DNA of 64,000 bases from Stratiolaelaps scimitus (GCA_019614645.1 JABWDB010000001.1:8167501-8231500), one strand, 5' to 3'. Counted from the stretch's first letter, positions 36,952 through 49,137 are shown. Numbers and translations are program-made. Notes: generated by a model not told the origin, from the sequence alone.

Positions 36952-39288
36952 CTGACCTTTGCTCTCGTGGATTGGGGCGCTCTTCAGCTCGATGGCACTT
37001 GGTACGATAAAAATAATTTTTCATATAATACGTTAGATATGTATATTTCGGAACATTTGGCAAGAATTGCTGCCTCAGGCTCCGAAGTTCCCAATCCGGA
37101 TTCTTTATAGTACTCGAAGAGGTTCACGGGAATGCTGTACGGCCCGGTTCGAATAGAAAAAAACCTGTGCTGGCATTGACCATCTATCGACGAGGAAAAG
37201 ACGATGGAACATATTGTGCTGTGTTTTAGTTGGAGGTGCGGTTGACCTTACTCAAACGATGGCTTTTACTGACAACAAACGACAAGTATTTTTCATGTGC
37301 GTGCATACAAATCTAAGAACAGCATTGAGTTATCTATGTTCTTGGTGAAAGCGTATAAAACAGCGTCTCTGAAAGAACATTAAACGATAATATAGTGTTC
37401 TGAGAAAAATATGTGATCCACTCATATATATGTACATAAATACATGCGGGTTAGGATTACGTTTAGTGACCCACCGATATAGCAACCGCATAAGGGGGAT
37501 TCGACAACGACTCCAGAACTGCGTAGTTTGATCTCGAACAGTATCTTACCACTACGGTTTGATGCTTGACAATATGATACGCACGTCCACACATATCTAT
37601 CACATTACCTACCCGCCACATTATTGCCCTTTAGGAGTAATAAGGACGAAACATCTACGCACCTTCTGCTGCTGGTAGTGATGGTCGACGGCTCCATATC
37701 AATCACTCGAGGGCCTCCCGTTTTCCCTACTCACGTACTGACTACTAGTCGCCGCAGCTACTGTGCAACAAAGTTTTGCTTCTCACTGTCCTTTTCGGCT
37801 CGCTTCCTTAATATATATATATATAGGACGAACCCGTTCCAACGTACAATGGATGCTCTATATACATGATACATGTTGGTGCTCCTCGTCGGTAGGTCGG
37901 CGCCGCGTCATAGCCAATCGATTGCCTTCGCCGCTCTCGCAGACCAGCACCTACCTTCGTCTTCTGCGTACACAGTGTTGTACTTCCGTATGGGGGACCA
38001 GCTGCAATCGTCGGCTTTCTCGTCCATCAGGCCCCGTCGGGATCTTCGTTTTTCTTTGTGCTATTCTATTCTTCATTCTAGCTCTCTCTCTCTCTCTCTC
38101 TTTCTATTTCTCTCATTAGATCGACTTCATTTGCCGCCGAAGTCGGGCACTTCACACAGCCACAGAGTCCAGGCAGGTAGACACCGTCGTCAAACGTAAC
38201 CGAGGCCGACGAGCGGAACTCCTCCGTCTTCAAGCGACTTTTGTTCTCGAGAACGACGTTGCGAACGGCGCCAGAGCCAACGACTGACTCTTTCCCTGTG
38301 ATGTCTGCCGGCCATGGGCTAGCCGGCCACGATCACGTCTTGTACTAGTTCTATATATATAAAGTAGTAATAGTACAGTGTGGGTAACATTAATTGAACA
38401 GTAATTTTATTTCCGTTGAGAGTGTAAGTCGCGGATAGAGCTCGGACAAACTTCCAGGTGGGAAATGTGAGAATTTCCGAACGGGGAATATTGGCCTGAA
38501 AAAAAGTACCGTGGAGAGCGGGGACATTCAAGCGAGAGTGAAATAGCAGCAGAAGGTTGACCAAGAAGGAAATTCGTTGGAGAAGGCCCCAGCTGGCCCC
38601 TAAAATGAAAATTGGATGAACGACGAGACGAATTAATTTAGGGATAAATAATCATATATTTGGGGCTCATGGAAAGGAGGTGCGACGGGGGACCCTTATG
38701 AATATTTAAATAGATTCCTCCTTGAGTTTATCCTGCTTGAAGCAATGCTACACAGGTACGTGATACCGAGGTCTTAAAGCCATTGAGGGAAGATAGCTGA
38801 AGATTAGCAATGGAAAAAAGACAACCCTGAGTTTCTGGCAAATACCTTCGCAATGTTTTAAGCAAGTCTACGCTATACTACAGGCCAACTCATATCTAAA
38901 CCCTGTAGAGTATATACATTGTTTCGTGCAATGTATTCATGGCTTGCCACCACTCTGTAAACAAAAAGTCGTTATTTAGCCAATTATTCTAGTAAGCTTC
39001 TGGTTGTTTAGTTCCAATATATGAATAGATTGTAGGTGATTAGAGTCGAATAAAACATCCCTCTTTCGTGAGCAAGATTCAAGTTAACTTTATTTATATG
39101 TACAGATATCGTATTGTCTGATATTTGTGAAGTATTTTCATCCAAGTTTTATGTGTGGAAGTTCAGTCCCTTTTATAACGCTTGCTGTAGGAAATATTAT
39201 TTCTGTAGATCCAACGAAGCATAATTGCGCATGAGGTTTCGTTACTAACCAAGAAAGTGTTAAAAATGCGAAGAAACACCTTAAAGAG
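36952..39288. other. Spacer with a GC-rich patch at 37650-38330
   Basis: Contains a (TA)n tract at 37810-37826 and a (CT)n tract at 38081-38103. The CT tract runs into a textbook-like acceptor ending cattag at 38119, followed by 55 open codons to a stop at 38285-38287 (ending LENDVANGARAND). It could be a terminal coding exon, but chance is as likely in this GC-rich patch. The rest is featureless. Confidence 0.3.
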
Positions 39289-39378
39289 TGACACAGACTG
39301 TAAGAGAAGAAATAATACGATATCCTTTCAGATTTGACTTCCTGAGCCTTTACCGTTTGCAACCGATGGAGGAATGTC
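39289..39378 (+). repeat. Left arm of a 90-bp inverted repeat
   Basis: Starts TGACACAGACTGTAA and includes GATTTGACTTCCTGAGCC and CCGATGGAG. The reverse complement of 40451-40540 matches it over its whole length at about 80% by hand count. The arms face inward towards TA tracts. Confidence 0.85.
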
Positions 39379-39432
39379 ATGTATATTTTCGCTTTCAGAA
39401 ACCTCATGTCCTTTATGCTTTCAGAAACCTAG

Positions 39433-39452
39433 CATATATGTGTATATATATA
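39433..39452. repeat. TA tract, left of the cassette
   Basis: Short TA-rich tract followed by two copies of ATAATTCGGTT. Upstream of it GCTTTCAGAAACCT occurs twice (near 39391 and 39418). Confidence 0.7.
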
Positions 39453-39479
39453 ATTCGGTTCATATATAATTCGGTTTCT

Positions 39480-39670
39480 ATGGCCTCGGTATCCCCAATA
39501 TTCGCCCGATGCCTCCTTCACGTCAATGGTCGCCACGCTCCCTCCCCCGATACTCTCCCCCATTTGTCCTCTTCCCATAAGGGTGCCCTTGATCAACGGG
39601 CATCTGTGCCGGGGTTCCTCCGGACAAGCCGCGCCAGCAGTGGGTATGGCTTGATGCCTCCACGAGGAGT
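39480..39670 (+). pseudogene. Non-LTR retrotransposon copy 3, 5' piece
   Basis: Starts at MASVSPIFARC-like coding sequence that aligns with the 5' part of copies 1 and 2, runs through HLSSSHKGALDQ and stops being similar at CCACGAGGAG (39668). The last about 65 bp are represented again at the start of the second piece. Confidence 0.6.
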
Positions 39671-39779
39671 TATTGATTGTAGAAAATGCAGGATTTCCGA
39701 AGTGTATTATCACTCGTGTGTACATATAGTTTGACTGTATAAATGATTTCAAAGGGAAAAATGAGAACCAGAAAAATCC
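39671..39779. other. Unrelated 109-bp spacer inside copy 3
   Basis: AT-rich sequence with no similarity to the element. It separates two pieces whose ends overlap in the parent element, so it is either the junction of two independent insertions or a rearrangement product. Confidence 0.5.
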
Positions 39780-40427
39780 GCGCCCGGGTCCCTCTGGACA
39801 AGCATCGCCGGCAGCGAGTATGATCTGATGTCCTCCACGAGGAGCTGCAGGACTCCCTCCTGGCTCAGCGCCACACGTCGCTGACAAAGCGGGCTGACGC
39901 GGGGGCATGGTTCCATGCGCTGCCCTCCTTGTTTCTCGGCGCGATGCCTTCCGTCGCCTTCGACGACCTCTCTCTCTCTCTCCGGTTCTGCGTGGGCCTC
40001 CGCCTCGGGCCCCGTGTGGTTGAAGCCCATGTCTGCGGGCATTGCGGGGACCCCGTCGCAGCAAACGGCCCCACGCTCTATCGTGCGAGAGCATTACCGG
40101 TTGCCAACCACGCCACGCGATGTTCAATGATACTCTCATGAGAGCCCCCGCTCTGCCGGTATCCCTTGCAGACTCTGACGACCTTACCTCATTCCCTTCC
40201 ACCTCGTTTGGGATAGCACGGTGGTTGACACTCCAGCAGCCTCTCATGTCAAACAGTGTGCCACCACCGCCGGTTATGCGGTATCCCGTACGAAGCAGGC
40301 TAAGCTATGGAAGTACGCCGCCCACCAGACAACTCACCTCTTTTCCTCACTTGCCTTCGAAACCCTAAGCGGCGACAACCCCCTTACTACTAATTTCCTC
40401 GAAGGAGTCTACCACAGACTTATCTGA
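39780..40427 (+). pseudogene. Non-LTR retrotransposon copy 3, 3' piece
   Basis: Begins with the equivalent of RARVPLDKHRRQ, passes SLSLRFCVGLRLG and CGHCGDPVAANG, loses the H-x4-C half and RPD by frameshift and deletion, and resumes with VDTPAASHVKQCATTAGYA and FSSLAFETLSG to a stop at 40425-40427. The stop abuts the right TA tract, so the element's 3' UTR is missing. No active nuclease is possible. Confidence 0.7.
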
Positions 40428-40445
40428 TATATATATATATATATA
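40427..40445. repeat. TA tract, right of the cassette
   Basis: Nineteen bases of TA alternation directly between the end of copy 3 and the right inverted-repeat arm. Confidence 0.9.
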
Positions 40446-40450
40446 CACGC

Positions 40451-40540
40451 TAGATTGCTCCATCGGCTATAAATCATAAAGGCTCAGGAAGTCAAATCAA
40501 AAAGTATATATGATTGTTTCTTATGTTACAGTCTGTGTCA
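40451..40540 (-). repeat. Right arm of the 90-bp inverted repeat
   Basis: Reverse complement of the left arm at about 80% identity; outermost bases CAGTCTGTGTCA. No clear target-site duplication is seen outside either arm. Confidence 0.85.
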
Positions 40541-43500
40541 TCTATTGAATCATAGAGCAACAATTATAAATCAAACTTTGCACGTACTGATACTTCGTGG
40601 CCAAACTAAAACCATATTAGAAGCCCATTATGGTCATACATTGAACTACAATGACTGTGCACTCACGTCGGAATCTACGAATTTCTTGCACAACGTACAG
40701 CGACAACACTGCGTGACAAAATTTTGAAGACCGCATATTCTAAATAGGCGGGGACCGCTGTTAAATGTATTCCATGAATTACCTATGCATACATACTTTT
40801 TTTTTGCTTTATAAAATACAATTTGCGTGCCTAATTTAAATTCGCTCTCAAGCACTCGTCAACGCTTCGCAGTGAGAAGAAGCAATATAATACAGTAAAC
40901 GAGAACGAGGTCGATTCCCCCAACACCCAAAGATCAAAACCGCCTATTCAGGAGGTATCAGCACAGAGTTAACTTCAAGCCAACAAAAAAAAATTAAAAA
41001 CCAAGCAGCGATGCGTGAGAGACGACGGATCGATTGGTTCTGCTCGTCCAGACTCGCAGAGAGCTTACGTAGATCCTTCCCTCAATACTTTTCAAGGGCG
41101 CTCGCTTCAATGTGCGTTCTCATAATCGTACTGGTGATCACATTATCGCTGCTATTCATTTGTGTTAAACAATGGATTTGTTCAATACTGTGATGTAATT
41201 TAGCCTCCAAATTGTTCGACAATTGCGTTTTTCTGATTCACATCAAACGACTGAAGAATCTTATCGAAGGTAGCGTATCTCGTTCTTGGTGATGAGTGAT
41301 AACTAAATACTCGATTTTCGTCGGAAATGTCTAAATTGGACTTCGTTAACGAAAGCTGTATTATGGAACGTACCAATCATTGTATTCATACATTTCTAGT
41401 GAATCGACACTGATTTATCATCTAGCCGAAATTACTCGGAACATGTACCAGATGTTGCTTTTTGAGCCAGTGAGCATACAAATTGGACACTCCGCACTTT
41501 TACACTTCGAAATCGAGAGTTGTACGTGTGACTGTTTAAACATACATTGAACGGATGATACCTTATGTAGGATCATTAGGAACGCAGGCCTTGTGAAAAA
41601 CCACGAATTTCCAACGAAAGTGCTGACAAATTTTATAAGACAACTGGCTTACAATTGTGAATGTGACAAAAATGATGTGGAAATTTTAGACAACCTCGAA
41701 CGAGTCTCAGACGAGTCTTGCTTGAAAAATTGAATTAAAACAGCCTCCTATAGTCAAAAAGATGTTTGATATTGATGGAACTACGACCAGATCCAAGCTA
41801 AGCACTTTATTAAAATGTATAGCAACAATAAGGGATATAAATAATTTATTTCCCCGGAGAAAATCACGCGTACAATATGAACGAACCTATAAACGATGCA
41901 CTAACTTTGTGTAACACTCCGATTATCGATGTTAATGAACCTTTGAAAGAAAGTGTGTGTTATTACTATTCTATGCATCTTTAATAAGCATCAGAGCCTT
42001 AATAAGTGTGAATCTTATACTACCGTGGCGAATACCTCAGAAGTAAGGACCGTGTTTGATACAAATGACCATAACTGATATTACCTCCAACATCTTAAAA
42101 ATCTGTATAGCTTATACTTAGCCAGGTTCATCAAGTTCCAGATACACCGATAGGGCCCAAGTATAAAGGCACATTTCTCAATGTCAATAGTTACGTGAGT
42201 ATCTATCTCTAAACGGAGTTCCTGTAGCCAATATATAGGTGTGACCCCTTTGAATTGCCACTGACTCTCCAATGACTAGACACTAGGTTTGGTCAGTCAG
42301 CAACGCTTCAACGATCTGCACGTTAGGCAAATTGTGTGGAATACCTTGCATTTGCACTCAGTTTGTACTGGAAGTCTCCCTTTCATTTGATCGAGCTCGC
42401 TCGATAAAGCTGTTCGGTGGGCGAACATGACGTTGTTGGCTTGAATGCTTTAACAGATAGTTTTAAAAAAACGTCAATGTCGAGAGACGGAGCAATTCTT
42501 AGTTCTAGATTAATTCGTGGAATTTCTCAGTATTAAATAGCTCTTAATTCGAAAATGTCAACGTGTTGTCACTCTGATTTTCACCATTTTCTTTAGTTTG
42601 GTGCAATCTTTATTTTGGTACCTCCTTATATTTAACGCTAAACCGCTAATTCGTCAGGCTACGAAATTCTAGGATATAGAGTGCATTTCAATTTGTCTTG
42701 TGTGTTTTCTTAAGCCAACGATAGTAGAAGATAACATAAATTACACGCACGTCTATTGACGTTCCGCAGCCCATTATTCATCTACTATAAGAGCCAGTTT
42801 TCAGCTAGAAAGAATGTACGTTCTTTTGTCCCCTAGAGATTTATCGATATAAAAAATGATATATGAATCTCACAGCAGAGATCAGAAGCACAGGTCGCAT
42901 TAGTTAACCTTTTCAGTTGTTCCCATGTACAGCATTCTGAATATTTGCTGAAAAGATCACATTTTTTTCATCACGTTTTTTGAGAAAAGATTTACATTTA
43001 TGTGCGAATGTCTTTGTGTTGGATATGGCCGCGTCTACCAAAAAAAAATATATTTATGTATATTTCTTATGATTAGGGACAGACTATATTTGTATATTAT
43101 TGTTCATATGGTCACTGGCTTTATCACAGTTCTATTCCAGTAGATAAAAGACATATTGCATTAGCGATGGAATGACGCTTTTCCTGTATATAGCCTGTAT
43201 ACAGTCGCTACAGCGTCTTGCATTGTGGCATGTCTGAATGATGGGCACAATGCCGGCAAGGAGTTGACGAAGTCCAGTGGCCGCTTTCCCAACTCGTTGC
43301 TCTCGAATATACCTACTAGTGGATAGACTGGTCCATTGAGGACTGAGTGACTTGGCAAGAGTTAGCCCATAGCGAGCACTAACATGGCGAATCACTGCAA
43401 GACAAAGGATTCATTTATTCAGAACAACGCGCTCCCGAAAAAACAATTACTTTTATTTCGTTCTACTCTCATTACACATGAATTGGTGCCGATAGTAAAA

Positions 43501-43788
43501 CGGGCAAAATCAGTTGAATTAGCTATGCAAATTTTCATGTTCATGTGCATTGTAGGATACAAACAGTACTTTCTTTTATAATAGACCGCTTTTTTTTCGC
43601 AAGGGATGAATCATTTCAGCACCGAAACCTCCGCAATAGACAATACGGCCTGTGGCGTCGTAGTGGAGACCAAGCTCAAGTTCACCCACGGGAAGGGTTG
43701 AGCACACTGGTCAACCACAATTGCGCTGAGGTGGGCTAATATGAAAAGCTCGAAAAATAAATTCGAAAAAAATCGCTGAGCCTCAGTT
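40541..43788. other. AT-rich spacer, no gene seen
   Basis: Frames are short and frequently interrupted. A 60-codon plus frame at 41011-41193 ends in a hydrophobic run but has no context. No repeats or RNA genes are supported. Confidence 0.45.
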
Positions 43789-43856
43789 GGAGTCGAACTC
43801 GATCCCACATGGTCTGTTCACACGTCACCGACTCCACCACCAGGACAGTTAATAGG
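43789..43856 (-). mobile_element. tRNA-promoter SINE head or tRNA pseudogene
   Basis: On the minus strand TGGTGGAGTCGG (43828-43839) fits the polymerase III A box at every consensus position, and GAGTTCGACTCC (43789-43800) fits the B box, about 27 bases apart as in tRNA genes. The acceptor and T stems do not pair properly, so it is not a working tRNA. A tRNA-derived SINE is the likeliest source. Confidence 0.45.
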
Positions 43857-45266
43857 GTACGTTGCTTTAGAGATCTTCTTATCAAATATGGCATGATGTA
43901 AAGGCAGTCGAATGCACCTCAAAGCTGGGGGGCACAGCTTACCCCATGTTCCTGAAACTGCTGGAGGACAATGCCGGCGCGTAGATACGTATTCTAGTAT
44001 TGTGTGACTATTGCTAACTATAGTAGAATACCTTTCTCTCTGTCAATATGCATTCGATGACTGTGACTTATTAGTTTTCACCCTATGAGTGCATTGATCG
44101 ACTGGGGGCAGGGCAGAGCTGCTCAGAGTGGTTTCTGGAACTGATGATGAACAAAGACATATTATGATAGATAATTGGTTGCTAATTGGACAACCGTTCG
44201 GTCAGTAGAGGGAACTGGACCTGCTGTTAACCCATGCATTAAGTCGTTTCGTTTTTACGTCATATCCAAGTCGCATAAATTGCTTCGTTGACCTTCTCTC
44301 CTTCTATCGGAAGCCCATGATCTCTCGAGTGTGCACCATAGATACGATGTACCTCTGTTTAATTTAAAGACTAATAGCGGCTTCCATGTTTTTCCAACCC
44401 TGCAGTGATAGGAAACTTTCCACATGAGTAGAAATGTGCTCAAGGCTTTTTCCATTTCTTTTCAATAATCCCTTCGTTCTAAGTCTGCTCAGATAGATTT
44501 GCCCCAATTACCTTATTCTGCTTGCAAGTAATGCGGTAGAGTGGTCGTACAGGCCGTACTTTTTTTGGTTCGTTTCCCAAAGGAAATTGTGAACGCATTA
44601 TGAAGCTGTTTCCAATGAACCACTAAACGGGACCCAACTGTGCACACTTGTGAAAATGGGTGGTAAACCATCTAGTTGTTCTATAGGGCGACCACGATCA
44701 TTTATTATTATAGTTATTATAAATGCGCCAACGTGTGCAAAAGATGAGCAAGTGATGCAATCAGGATGTGCCGGGAAATGGGTTGAACAGCGGGTGGTAA
44801 CACTGTATATGTCCGCCAATGGTTCTTCACAGGTAAACGTCTTGAAGCATGGCCAGCGATTTGAAAAACGGGTCGCTGTGTTTATTTCAAGCTTCGCCTT
44901 GGATTCGATGAAAGCGTTGGTCTCTTAAATATGAGGGTCCTGCCGTTATTTTGGTTTGGAGAGAACGTGGTCTTGAATTGGATGTATATTTACTCCGTAC
45001 ATCGGTGCATCTCGCCTTGGTGTGTAACGCTTCTGGGCTTATTTAGGAGCAGTTGAATGTATTCAAGGGCGTATGTGTCTGACACCGTTATATCTCAGAT
45101 GAGAGGTCTTTTTCGCTGGCAGTATCTCCCTCTCCTTCTATCACGTCGCCGTTTGTCCCTTATTACTGTTTTTGGATCGCAAAGTTACCGAGTAACTCTA
45201 AAGTCCCACTTGGCCAATAATAAGGGCGTATTTGTATTGCATCGTGTGCTTGATGCCCAAACTTAT
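43857..45266. other. Spacer, no gene seen
   Basis: Several 60-90 codon frames on both strands without motif. Nothing is supported. Confidence 0.4.
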
Positions 45267-45659
45267 CTATAGTGTCACTTTTTTGGAGTATGGACGTAAT
45301 CCAAACCGGAGACCGGTGAATGCACAGACGTGGTTCTCTGGCAGGAAAGTTTTAATAGGGTGGAAAAAAGAGCCTACAAATCCATGCGACGACGGACGAA
45401 GATCAAATATGGCTTTCAGCAGAAGCACGTCAGCGCCTGTGTCATATTCATTCGACAAAAGCCTTTGTCGAGCAGCTTTGCTAGCAATTTTGTCCCACCC
45501 CTTCGGTTTGGTGAATTGTCCATCGAATGGACGAAACCAGCTCTGGGGCTTCCTATACCCGAGCCACTTTGTTGGAGCATCGTGGGTCAAAGCTAGTGAT
45601 CGTGGCAGGGCACAGTTCGAAGGCGCACGGATGCTGTGTGCGTGAGTCTGGTGACGAGC
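45267..45659 (-). other. Unidentified 130-codon open frame
   Basis: The minus strand is open from 45659 to a stop at 45267-45269. It reads PTKWLGYRKPQSWFRPF, then KGWDKIASKAARQRLL and ends RPYSKKVTL. A valine/threonine/alanine-balanced composition and few rare patterns suggest former coding sequence. The plus strand is also open for 137 codons over 45232-45645, which weakens the case for either. No family recognised; an old transposon or pseudogene is possible. Confidence 0.18.
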
Positions 45660-46980
45660 TCAGTATGCACTCCAGGGGGTCGTCGAACCTAGCGGTGAGA
45701 TCGGGAGTCTCTAAAGGAATCGCGCTGTCGTCAGGCCGTATGGAATTTGCATGTCGAAGCATGTAATACGCTTGATGCATGCTGAGATGGCGTAGACGTT
45801 GATAGAGCTTCCTACTCTATCAATGGGAAGGGCCCATTGTCATTCGCGGGCAGAACGGGCCCATCGTTTTCGGGAAGAACAGCTGTACCTACGAGATCAA
45901 GCTCTCAGCGGTCTCGTACAACAATACCTGCTAACAAATCCTCAAAGCGGCCGGCTGGATGAGCATGCAGCATACCTCGGCGTCGCAGCATACTAGCAGT
46001 AAGGTGTCAATAACTGTGATATATTACATTAGTGTTGCCGAAATTGCAGGCTAAATAATTCAATTCACGGAACTTTTAAGAAAATGTACAATAATCATGA
46101 TGCTCCGATTGTTCTGAGCGTGTGTATAACACACGTACATAGGTACGCATTCAGCAAACTTCGCACCGAACTTGTATCCTTGGTGCGACAATAAAGCAGA
46201 CGCTCTCCGGCCTCTAGAGAGCAGTCACGCACGAGGCGGCGATCAGTACGCATCGAAGAGCCGCGTTGTCTTTAGAGATAGGTAACGGGATACGATTAAG
46301 CACCAGTTTCGACGAAGCGGGACATTCAGATCTACGAATACCTCGTCGATCTCGAATACCATCACCCTATCGCAGCCTACCCTACAGACTGTTGGGTAGG
46401 AAGGGTTCTCATAAGGGTTCCCATTTTGAAGGGTTAAACTGCAGCCTACTGCAGCGTTCAAATTCGCTCATGCGTTGTAAAATGACTTGCAGAATACTGT
46501 CTTTTGCCATCACCACCAAACTTGAGGGTAGAAAATGGATGAGAGCCAAGATCCATGTGGTACACAAACTCGGCGTATCATAGAGTTCGATTTGAACACA
46601 AATTAGCTTGGCATTGCTTTAGCTTTCGTCACTTCAACTAGTTTTTTTTGCGGGACTGCTGAAGAGGCAGTTGTGAATAACAAGCAGTAAGTCCAACAAG
46701 TTTCAGGTTGATGTTTATCTGCCTCTGCAACAAATGTCTCCCGAGTTCTTGTCTCAAGCGGCCAACCACATAAAGCTCCTTATTGCCTATGGTGTTTCAT
46801 CGTTGCAACGCTTTTGCGATATTAGAGCGTCACCGTGCCCCTCGAGCTTCCGGACGAGCTCGAAACGCACTCCAATGAGAATGTATCGTTTGTCGTCTGT
46901 CGTACGTATCAACCTTGTCAATTAAGATTAGCCTACCACCTGTGCCAACGGTTAGACGGGGAACGTCAGCTGTCTTGTTC
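45660..46980. other. Spacer; short open frames at 45786-45996
   Basis: A plus frame ending at 45996 reads FREEQLYLRDQALSGL, and another frame in the same place reads NGPIVFGKNSCTYEIK behind a gggcag acceptor-like site. Both look mildly coding, but neither can be confirmed. The rest is featureless. Confidence 0.25.
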
Positions 46981-48700
46981 GTCGTCTTTCCGCTTACCTG
47001 TTTTGTTTGCTCACTATCTGCGTCCTCTTTCTCTCTTATTCGCCCTCTCCGTCTCTCTCTCTCTCTCTCGCTCGATCTCGTTCTGCCTGGCTAATCGGAT
47101 AACTGTACAACTCACGGCTTCACCCTCAGGATGGACTAGAGAAATGGCCCGAGCGACCTTCGGCATAACGGCAATGGAGCCACGTCCGTGGATACACCAG
47201 CGACTGGCCGCACGCGCAGAGGGAAGACGTACAGGTTACTTAGAAGCGTCCGGGGTGGTTCCCTCTCCTGCAGACCGACCTATATAGTAGCCCGCCCAAG
47301 CTCGGTTCATCCTGTGTTCTCAGGTTGCCTAGCTTGGCTGGTGCCTGCTAGCACAAAAACACCATAACGAGAAGAAGCCCACTATAACGCTAGTACAATA
47401 TACGACACTAAGAACGTCACCGTTACATAGAAGCAGAAAATTAACCAACGACCTGGGAGCCCCACCCAGGCTACTCCTTCGTGGGCCCAACCATAAAACC
47501 CTGAACCTCCCAGATCGCCTTTCCCGTGAGCCCCCTCAGCCCCGAGTATTGTTCAACTGCGTGGTCCCGAATATTCGGCCAACGTTTATAGCGAGGATGG
47601 ATCGACTCGGGGGTCGCGTCATAGCCGCGGGCAGGAACAAGGGAACAAGGCACGGGTAATCGCGGAAAGAGACGAAGACGACAGCATCGGGAATATGTGA
47701 GCGGTACCAGAGGGTCTTGTGCTTCTCTGGGCAAGCGGCGCGTAGTCGGAGTCGGCATACGGGCATACACGAACAAGCACAAGAAGGAGGCCACGACGTA
47801 GCAGTCGAAATAGGCAGAAGCAATGTTCAGCATCGGCAAGGGCAAGGAATAGTGTATGTGGGTGGGACTTAGTTGTGTGCTGGGCACTCTCAATTCCCAG
47901 CAGCCGGCGAGTGAGAACAGTTCCCGCGCTGCTCGCTTGCTTGCTGACTGGGTGGCTGGCTTGGCTGACTGCTCTAGGGCTAGCGAGCAGGGAGAAACAG
48001 CGAAAAAGTAATTTCCTTTTGGCAAAGAGAGGCCTGCGCTTTGTTCCGTGCGTAGAAAGAGAGACGGAGAAGGTAGAGAGTGAGAGGGTCGGGGGAGAGG
48101 AAAAAAGAGAGATGAGAGAAAGTCGAGCGAACTGTCGGAGGAGAGTGTATGTGCATAGTTAGAAAGTATGGCGGCGATGTAGGCGGCAACGTCAGGAGGA
48201 CGCGAATCGGGACCGAGTCGTCGTCGTCGGTGGCGACAGAGACGGCAGAGCTACTGCTAGAACCAGCGGCCGAGAGTGAGAACAGAGCAGCTTTGCTCCC
48301 AGCAGTCAGTCGAATGTGGGCTACCCGAAGCCGGTACCACAGCGCGCAGCCGACAGCAGGGCTACTACAGGGCTGGTTGGTTCCGATGCCACTACTTCTA
48401 GTCAGCAAAGCACCACTCAGAGAGTGGTCGTGGCGCTGGTTTGCCAGTTGATGGTCGTGGCGGTTCGGTGAAACTAACGAAAAAGAGATAGCCTTTTCCA
48501 CCGCGACAGACAGTGACTCCCTGGAGACCCAAACCAACGAGAACCCCACGGTTTCCGCTGTGGCAGCAGAACCAGCGGGCGCAGAGTACTATCACGAGGC
48601 TGCGATATATCGGGTCGTACTGCGTAGTAAGCTATTGTCTTTGCCGAAAGCTGACGGCGCTCACCCCTAATCGAGCTGACGACTCTCCCCATAGGAATGC
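46981..48700. promoter_or_regulatory. GC-rich, GAGA-rich island, promoter or 5' UTR candidate
   Basis: The stretch is GC-rich compared with its surroundings, starts with a (CT)n tract at 47052-47069 and carries a purine-rich (GAGA-type) run at about 48050-48130, then GTCGTCGTCGTC-type and AGCAG-rich sequence to about 48470. Arthropod 5' UTRs and promoter-proximal regions often look like this. Long frames on the minus strand (47471-48025, 47980-48549) are composition artefacts. No TATA box or start codon could be fixed. Confidence 0.25.
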
Positions 48701-48728
48701 CGACTATCATTCGCCTTGTTTATTGGGA

Positions 48729-48773
48729 TTATATATATATATTTTTTTTCTTATATATATATATATATATATA
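48729..48773. repeat. (TA)n microsatellite with a T-rich centre
   Basis: Two TA blocks separated by a T8C segment, about 45 bp. Confidence 0.95.
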
Positions 48774-49137
48774 AGGCGTAGTTGATTGAAGAATAACCGG
48801 CGATAACACGGGCAAATGCATTGTTTATCGCGGATAACAAGGCACTTTACCGCAAATGACATAGGAGTTATGCGGCACCTTCTGTCATCGTACTTTAAGA
48901 TGCTCTGTAAAAACGAGAACATCTTCTCAAAGGTGAGAGCGATTTATAAAGGCGGCAATTTTCTTGGTACTACGCGGGCGAATTCTCTAGCTTGATTAAG
49001 CGTAACGGTTAACACTATTACCACAATACACTGTTGGTCTGCTTGCGTGTTGAAGTAATCTCGGTCGTACGTGTATAGTAAATTGTCTCAAAGCTTAGCT
49101 GGTGATGACATCGACAGATCATGGGGACGCATATTGA
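48774..49137. other. Spacer, no gene seen
   Basis: AT-rich DNA leading into the open frame at 49138. Nothing recognised. Confidence 0.4.

Noticed and set aside
37110..37240. CxxC...H...C-like segment near the gypsy scrap
   Set aside because: Read only through stops, with irregular spacing; too weak to call an integrase or LINE zinc knuckle.
38120..38287. Terminal coding exon after a strong CT-rich acceptor
   Set aside because: Only 55 codons in a GC-rich patch, no homology recognised and no nearby polyadenylation signal; kept as a remark only.
43789..43856. Functional tRNA gene
   Set aside because: The polymerase III boxes fit, but acceptor and T stems do not pair.
47471..48549. Two long minus-strand frames (184 and 189 codons)
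   Set aside because: Compositional by-product of a GC-rich, GAGA-rich island; residues are chance-like with many Cys, Arg and Ser and no motif.
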